The position numbers were made by a program, and so were the translations under genes. Of a stretch of DNA of 9,592 nucleotides, positions 5,692 through 9,592 are shown one piece after another. This DNA comes from Planctomycetales bacterium (GTDB taxonomy: Bacteria > Planctomycetota > Phycisphaerae > SM23-33), in contig DAOVLS010000067.1 in NCBI GenBank assembly GCA_030631125.1, forward strand, positions 1 to 9,592, given 5' to 3'. The notes below the pieces were generated by a model, which was given only the letters and a program-made list of their open reading frames with translations, was not told the origin of the DNA and searched no databases. Each line of letters opens with the position of its first letter. The first letter of the stretch is position 1.

Positions 5692-6288
5692 ATGAAAAGC
5701 AGGGAACATATATCCGACGAGCAATTGCTGCTGCGGTACACGCAGGGTGATTCGGAAGCGTTTGCGACGCTCGTGAAGCGTTACGAACGGGAGTTGTTTG
5801 CCTTCCTGGCGAGGTTCCTGGGTGATGCGGTCCTGGCCGAAGACGTCTTCCAGGAGGCGTTTCTTCAGATTCACATATCCGCCGACGAATTCGATGTTTC
5901 CCGGCGCTTGAAGCCCTGGTTGTTCACGATAGCGGCCAACAAGGCGCGCGACGCGCTCCGCCGGCGATTTCGCCGACCCGCAGCCGAACTCGACGCCCAG
6001 GTCTCTACCGGTCAGGACGATGTACATTTCATCGACCTTATCCCTGCAAATATTCCGTCGCCCGGTGCGAGAATCGAGAACCGCGAGGCCGCCGCCGCCG
6101 TACAAAGTATTGTCAGGCAGATGCCGGAGAACCTGCGGATCGTGCTGCTGTTGAGTTATTTTCACGAGTTCGCCTATAAAGAGATCGCCGAAGTCCTGTC
6201 CGTTCCGCTTGGGACGGTCAAGAGCCGGCTGCACCTGGCGGTGAAGGAGTTCGCCCGGCAATGGGCATTGGCCGGGGGAAAGAAATAA
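5692..6288 (+). CDS. ECF-family RNA polymerase sigma factor
   Basis: A 198-residue sigma70-family factor of the extracytoplasmic function type, with only regions 2 and 4. Region 2 spans about 22-95: LVKRYERELFAFLARFLGD, the AEDVFQEAFLQI core of 2.2 (49-60), then PWLFTIAANKARDALRRRFRR (75-95) covering 2.3-2.4, which read the -10 element. Region 4 spans about 136-188 (QMPENLRIVLLLSYFHEFAYKEIAEVL, then SVPLGTVKSRLHLAV), a normal helix-turn-helix for the -35 element. A linker at 96-135 joins them. Length and motifs are typical and intact. The next gene starts one base after the stop codon and encodes its probable anti-sigma factor. There is no Shine-Dalgarno sequence. The subgroup and target promoter cannot be read from the sequence. 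Confidence 0.93.
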   Translation: MKSREHISDEQLLLRYTQGDSEAFATLVKRYERELFAFLARFLGDAVLAEDVFQEAFLQIHISADEFDVSRRLKPWLFTIAANKARDALRRRFRRPAAELDAQVSTGQDDVHFIDLIPANIPSPGARIENREAAAAVQSIVRQMPENLRIVLLLSYFHEFAYKEIAEVLSVPLGTVKSRLHLAVKEFARQWALAGGKK

Positions 6289-6289
6289 A

Positions 6290-7267
6290 ATGAGCATATC
6301 CGGCGATGAACAATTGCTGATTGATTTTGTTTTGGGTCGTTGCGACGAATCCGCAGCCGAGGATGTCCGGCGTCGTCTTGAGTCCGATAGCGAGTTCGCC
6401 TTGCTGCATGAGGGCGTCAGTCGGACCTTCGCCGCCCTGGGCCTGCACCCCGCGCCTAATCCGCCGGCGGACCTTTGCGAGCGTGCTCTGGCGCGTGTAA
6501 CTTCAGCCGATCGGGTCGAGGTACTTCATACCGTCGGCGCCGGCGGCGGGATGAACCTGGCGAAGTTTTCCATCAAGGAGTTATCCGCCCTGGCGGCGGC
6601 GGCTGTGATTGTGGTCGGCATACTGCTTCCGTCGCTTCGCCAGGCGCATCGGCAGGCCCGCAGGAGCCTGTGTGCCAACAACGTCTGGGCGGTCGGAACC
6701 GCACTGAACCACTACGCCAACGGAAGCGACGGCGACTTCCCATCGTCTCCGGCGGCGACCGAGGCGTGGCTTTCTAGGCCGGGGTGTAAACACACAAGCA
6801 ACTCGGCTGCACTGTTTTCGCTGGTTCGCGGCGGGTGCGCCTTGCCGGAAGTGTTTCAATGTCCATCCGCCGGCGGGCGGACATTCACGGTATCGGCGGA
6901 CATGACGGATTTCCCCTCGCCGCAGTCGATCAATTACAGTTACCAGTACAGCCTGAACACCCCGGTCCGCCGGGACTCACCGAAACTGGCGGCGGTGGCT
7001 GGGCAGATGGCCATTCTCGCCGACGCCACGCCCGTTTTTACCGGCGGGTCATTCCGCCCGGAGCACGCCGGACAGACTGTCAGCAAAAACCATCCCGACG
7101 GCGGGCAGAACGTCCTGTACCTGGACACACACGTGAAATGGGCTACGGATTGTCTTGTCGGCGTCGGGGGCGATAACATCTGGCTGGCAGAAGGCGTCTC
7201 CGATTACACCGGCAGGGAAAAACCCGCCTCGCCGACCGATACGTTCCTCCTGCCTCACCCGGAGTAG
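6290..7267 (+). CDS. Probable anti-sigma factor fused to a pseudopilin / H-X9-DG-like domain
   Basis: A 325-residue membrane protein. Residues 1-75 (DEQLLIDFVLGRCDESAAEDVRRRLESD, then PPADLCERALARV) resemble the cytoplasmic anti-sigma domain common in planctomycetes, but lack the H-x3-C-x2-C zinc motif. After a short linker, FSIKEL (93-98) begins a single transmembrane helix (about 97-114). It is followed by LPSLRQAHRQARRSLCANN (113-131) and VGTALNHYANGSDGDFP (135-151), which is the N-terminal pattern of planctomycete pseudopilins (compare GFTLVEL...LLPAL..AR). The end has NHPDGGQNVLYLDTHVKW (267-284), the H-X9-DG-type signature with DT in place of DG. I infer a cytoplasmic sigma-binding domain and an outward-facing sensor domain. 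The gene starts one base after the sigma stop, so the two are coupled. The ribosome site is weak (GGGGGA upstream). Confidence 0.78.
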   Translation: MSISGDEQLLIDFVLGRCDESAAEDVRRRLESDSEFALLHEGVSRTFAALGLHPAPNPPADLCERALARVTSADRVEVLHTVGAGGGMNLAKFSIKELSALAAAAVIVVGILLPSLRQAHRQARRSLCANNVWAVGTALNHYANGSDGDFPSSPAATEAWLSRPGCKHTSNSAALFSLVRGGCALPEVFQCPSAGGRTFTVSADMTDFPSPQSINYSYQYSLNTPVRRDSPKLAAVAGQMAILADATPVFTGGSFRPEHAGQTVSKNHPDGGQNVLYLDTHVKWATDCLVGVGGDNIWLAEGVSDYTGREKPASPTDTFLLPHPE

Positions 7268-7275
7268 TGAAACAG

Positions 7276-7307
7276 ACCGGAATACCGGATTACCGGAAGA
7301 CCGTAGA
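7276..7307. repeat. Octamer tandem repeat ACCGGAWN
   Basis: Four consecutive 8-bp units lie just after the anti-sigma stop codon: ACCGGAAT (7276-7283), ACCGGATT (7284-7291), ACCGGAAG (7292-7299) and the diverged ACCGTAGA (7300-7307). The unit contains CCGG and allows limited pairing between copies, but no clear hairpin is seen. Confidence 0.7.
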
Positions 7308-7330
7308 AAAAAACAGAAAAACTCGAAAAA

Positions 7331-7360
7331 TCCGCAATCTGCAATCCTCAATCCGCAATC
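7331..7360. repeat. TCCGCAA heptamer tandem array
   Basis: Four heptamers in direct order: TCCGCAA (7331-7337), TCTGCAA (7338-7344), TCCTCAA (7345-7351), TCCGCAA (7352-7358), then TC. Unlike the arrays at 1-80 and 3307-3397 there is no inverted second arm nearby. It lies in the 166-bp gap between the anti-sigma gene and the next gene. The gap otherwise holds the octamer repeat, an A-rich stretch (7306-7330) and a promoter. Confidence 0.75.
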
Positions 7361-7411
7361 GTGATGTACAAATTCCCCGCTTTTGCCTACAATCACTCCT
7401 GAATGATTTCT

Positions 7412-7428
7412 TATAATTCGAGAAGGTG
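7412..7428 (+). promoter_or_regulatory. Promoter -10 and ribosome site of the 7434 gene
   Basis: A perfect TATAAT (7412-7417) lies 16 bases before the ATG. The Shine-Dalgarno AAGGTG (7423-7428) is spaced 5 bases from the ATG. No good -35 is seen at 17 bp. If this -10 is used the leader is only about 10 bases. A second -10-like TACAAT at 7387-7392 would give a longer leader. Confidence 0.45.
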
Positions 7429-7433
7429 CGATT

Positions 7434-8438
7434 ATGAAAATTACCACGGTTCTGTGTGTTGTTTCGGCGGCGGTGGTAGTTGCGATGGTGTGTTCGCCTG
7501 CCCCGGCCATGGCCCCGCCGGACGCCGATAAATCCGCCGACAGTAAGCCTGCCGCCAAGCGCCCGGCGACATCGCCGTGGCTACCGGCGGGCGATCGGGA
7601 GCCTGGGCCTATAACCCGCGCCGAAACCGTCGAAGAGGCGCTCGCTTACAGCAAAGATGAAAAGATTGTCATGGACGATGTCAGCGACGACGGGCAGTTG
7701 AGCACGCCGGCGCTGTATGTGCTGCTTCGTCGGGCACAGATGCTGCCGGAGGGGAATAAAACGCTCGAAGAGGCAGAGCGACCCAATCCCAAGGATTTCT
7801 GGCGCGAGCCGAAGCGATATCGAGGTCGGCTTGTGCGTCTTGAAGTCCGCTATGGCGGAAGGGTCGAACCCTGGACGAAAAATATTACGCCTACCCGATG
7901 GTGGGGCAGGCGGGACGTCTGGATGGTGGACGTACTGGTCGAGGCCGAAAAGACAAAGCCGCCCACGTACAGGCGGATGCTGGTCGTGATGGGGCACGAA
8001 CCGCCGAAGAACCTTTCAAAACGTCAGCCTCTGGAGGTTGTCGGCATCTTCTACAAACTTGCGAGGCTGCGTGAAGACACCCAAACGGGTGACCCGAATA
8101 AAAAGAACGAGTATCCGGTCATTGTAGCCGCTTCGCTGTTTGTTCCCCAATCAGACAAGCATGGTTTCCCGTGGTTGGCGACTCTGATGATTACTGTGGT
8201 GATGGTCATGCTGTTTGTTTTCATGCGTCTTCGTCGCAGCGTCGCCCGTCAGCGTGCCGCAGGGAGGCACAGATACAAACCGATGAGGCCTGACGATTCC
8301 GCCGCGACTCGACTGAGCTCGTCGAAGTCCGACGCAAAGGCGAAAGCGGGTCCGGATGTGGAAGTGAACGAAGAACTCCTGCGGCAGGTCGAGTCATACA
8401 AGACTGAAAGAAAAGGAAAAAATGCCGATAACGCATGA
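7434..8438 (+). CDS. Exported membrane-anchored protein of unknown function
   Basis: A 334-residue protein I do not recognise by name. Residues 1-26 are a signal peptide (VLCVVSAAVVVAMVCSPAPAMA); the cysteine context does not fit a lipobox. A Pro/Ala/Lys-rich stretch (27-60) follows. The globular part (about 62-240) includes PALYVLLRRAQMLP and the beta-rich pattern KRYRGRLVRLEVRYGGRV (127-144), DVWMVDVLVEAEK, RRMLVVMGHEPP, PLEVVGIFYKLARL. This suggests an OB-like small barrel, but that is only a guess from strand pattern. A transmembrane helix lies at about 247-265 (LATLMITVVMVMLFVFMRL), then a basic cytoplasmic tail to the end. The predicted topology is an extracytoplasmic domain held by a C-terminal anchor. 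The Shine-Dalgarno AAGGTG supports the start. The end overlaps aroB by 17 bp, implying co-transcription. Confidence 0.75.
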   Translation: MKITTVLCVVSAAVVVAMVCSPAPAMAPPDADKSADSKPAAKRPATSPWLPAGDREPGPITRAETVEEALAYSKDEKIVMDDVSDDGQLSTPALYVLLRRAQMLPEGNKTLEEAERPNPKDFWREPKRYRGRLVRLEVRYGGRVEPWTKNITPTRWWGRRDVWMVDVLVEAEKTKPPTYRRMLVVMGHEPPKNLSKRQPLEVVGIFYKLARLREDTQTGDPNKKNEYPVIVAASLFVPQSDKHGFPWLATLMITVVMVMLFVFMRLRRSVARQRAAGRHRYKPMRPDDSAATRLSSSKSDAKAKAGPDVEVNEELLRQVESYKTERKGKNADNA

Positions 8439-9546
8439 AATCCCCGTTAACCTTGCCGGCCGCTCGTACAAAGTTACCGTCGGCGTGAACCTGCCGGAGC
8501 AGGTCGGCGCAGCAGCGGCTCAGTTGTGCGGAGGCTCCGGCAGGGCCGTGATCATTACCGACTCGAATGTAGGCCCGCTCTACGCCGCTACCGTCGCCGA
8601 CAACTTTCACCGTGTGGGTTGCCGGTGCGACGTAATCGAATTCCCCGCCGGCGAAGAACACAAGAACCTCACGACCTACGGCGGCGTGATGGACGAACTT
8701 TTATCCCTGACCCCGCCGATTGACAGGCGGTCTGTCATCGTCGCGCTTGGCGGCGGGGTGGTGGGTGACCTGGGCGGTTTCGTAGCCGCCACCGCGCTGC
8801 GCGGACTGCCGTTCATAAACGTTCCGACCACGCTGCTGTCCGACGTGGACGCAGCCGTCGGCGGAAAGACCGGCGTCAACGCGCAGGCTGGGAAAAACCT
8901 CATAGGCGCGTTCCACCAGCCCGCAGCGGTGATTATCGACGCCGCTGTCTTAAAAACCCTCCCGGCGGGCGAACTCGGCAACGGTTTGGCCGAATGCGTC
9001 AAGCACGGCGTCATTCGCGACGATTCGCTGCTGGATTTCATCGAAAGCGGCGTCGCGAAGATTATGGCCGGCGACGCCGATACGCTTGCCGAACTTGTCG
9101 GTCGCAACGTTGCGATAAAGGCCGCTGTGGTCGTCGCCGACGAGCGGGAATCTTCCGAGCGGGCGCACCTGAACTTCGGGCACACCATAGGCCACGCCGT
9201 CGAAACCGCCGCCGGTTACGGGGTTGTTTCCCACGGTCAGGCCGTCGCGCTGGGAATGGTCGCCGCCTTCGGCATAGCCGAAGCGCGTTCGCTTATCGAC
9301 TCGGCGGCGGCGGGGCGCGTTCGGAAAATCCTTGAGGCCTTGTCCCTGCCGGTCGGATTCGACGACTTGCCGCTCCTGCCCGCCGACGCGCGCGACCCGG
9401 ACCGGCTGCGAGAGATTATGTCCCACGATAAAAAGACGCTCGACGGCGTGGTCCGCTTCGTGCTTCCGGTAGCCCTCGGCAGCGTCGCTATTTTCGACGA
9501 CGTTACAGACGACCAGATCGCCGCCGCCGTCGCCGCGCTTGGGTAA
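8422..9546 (+). CDS. aroB: 3-dehydroquinate synthase
   Basis: A 374-residue enzyme that converts 3-deoxy-D-arabino-heptulosonate 7-phosphate to 3-dehydroquinate, the second step of the shikimate pathway for aromatic amino acids. It is cytoplasmic and needs NAD and a divalent metal, usually zinc. The NAD-binding glycine motif is ALGGGVVGDLGGFVA (108-122). VPTTLLSDVDAAVGGKTGVN (134-153) and GKNLIGAFHQP (158-167) line the active site. The metal ligands are E191 (GLAECVKHGVI), H254 (NFGHTIGHAVE) and H271 (SHGQAVALGM). The family's usual HDKK is at 335-338. Full length and intact. The Shine-Dalgarno AAGGAA (8413-8418) sits just before the ATG, inside the end of the upstream gene. 46 bases remain in the window after its stop, with no supported feature. 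Confidence 0.97.
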   Translation: MPITHEIPVNLAGRSYKVTVGVNLPEQVGAAAAQLCGGSGRAVIITDSNVGPLYAATVADNFHRVGCRCDVIEFPAGEEHKNLTTYGGVMDELLSLTPPIDRRSVIVALGGGVVGDLGGFVAATALRGLPFINVPTTLLSDVDAAVGGKTGVNAQAGKNLIGAFHQPAAVIIDAAVLKTLPAGELGNGLAECVKHGVIRDDSLLDFIESGVAKIMAGDADTLAELVGRNVAIKAAVVVADERESSERAHLNFGHTIGHAVETAAGYGVVSHGQAVALGMVAAFGIAEARSLIDSAAAGRVRKILEALSLPVGFDDLPLLPADARDPDRLREIMSHDKKTLDGVVRFVLPVALGSVAIFDDVTDDQIAAAVAALG

Positions 9547-9592
9547 CGGCCTTTCCGGCTGGTGCTTCTGCCGCCGGCCTGTCGATATTATC

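Noticed and set aside
5575..6297. 240-codon open frame on the minus strand
   Set aside because: It lies opposite the ECF sigma gene, which has clear regions 2 and 4, and the frame has no recognisable domain.

Overview
The window looks like a chromosomal segment of a planctomycete, most likely class Phycisphaerae. Four protein signs point there: a secreted protein with a PEP-CTERM tail; a pseudopilin-like protein with a 'CxNN..A.GTALNHYAN' and 'NHPDGGQNVLYLDTHV' signature; an HNH protein with the long N-terminal 'VLMLNKHY..IRIIPARRAFSLLYR' domain; and an ECF sigma factor paired with an anti-sigma protein. The placement is inferred from protein style only. No rRNA or other phylogenetic marker is present.

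Layout. From 78 to 5585 every gene is on the minus strand. Read in the direction of transcription they are a DUF433 antitoxin, a DUF5615 PIN-like toxin, a GAF-AAA+-Fis sigma54-type activator, an AraC-family regulator with a cupin-like sensor half, a PEP-CTERM secreted protein and an HNH nuclease. From 5692 to 9546 all genes are on the plus strand: an ECF sigma factor, its probable membrane anti-sigma factor, a secreted or membrane-anchored protein of unknown function, and aroB (3-dehydroquinate synthase). The 106-bp divergent gap 5586-5691 holds promoters for both directions. The last 46 bases after aroB show no supported feature.

How the genes may work together. The antitoxin and toxin overlap as ATGA and form a standard module. 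The ECF sigma and anti-sigma genes are one base apart and form a regulatory pair. The unknown membrane protein overlaps aroB by 17 bp and is probably co-transcribed with it. The AraC regulator lies just upstream of the PEP-CTERM gene on the same strand and could control it, but nothing in the sequence proves this.

Non-coding structure. Three intergenic regions carry short tandem heptamer arrays of different sequence, each at the 3' end of a gene. Two are folded as inverted repeats and supply the stop codon of the upstream gene. Several regulator genes have no Shine-Dalgarno sequence but do have a -10 box 5-8 bases before the ATG, which suggests leaderless or nearly leaderless transcripts. I see no CRISPR array, transposase, phage gene, tRNA or rRNA. 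I found no convincing wholly new system. The most unusual protein is the anti-sigma/pseudopilin fusion.
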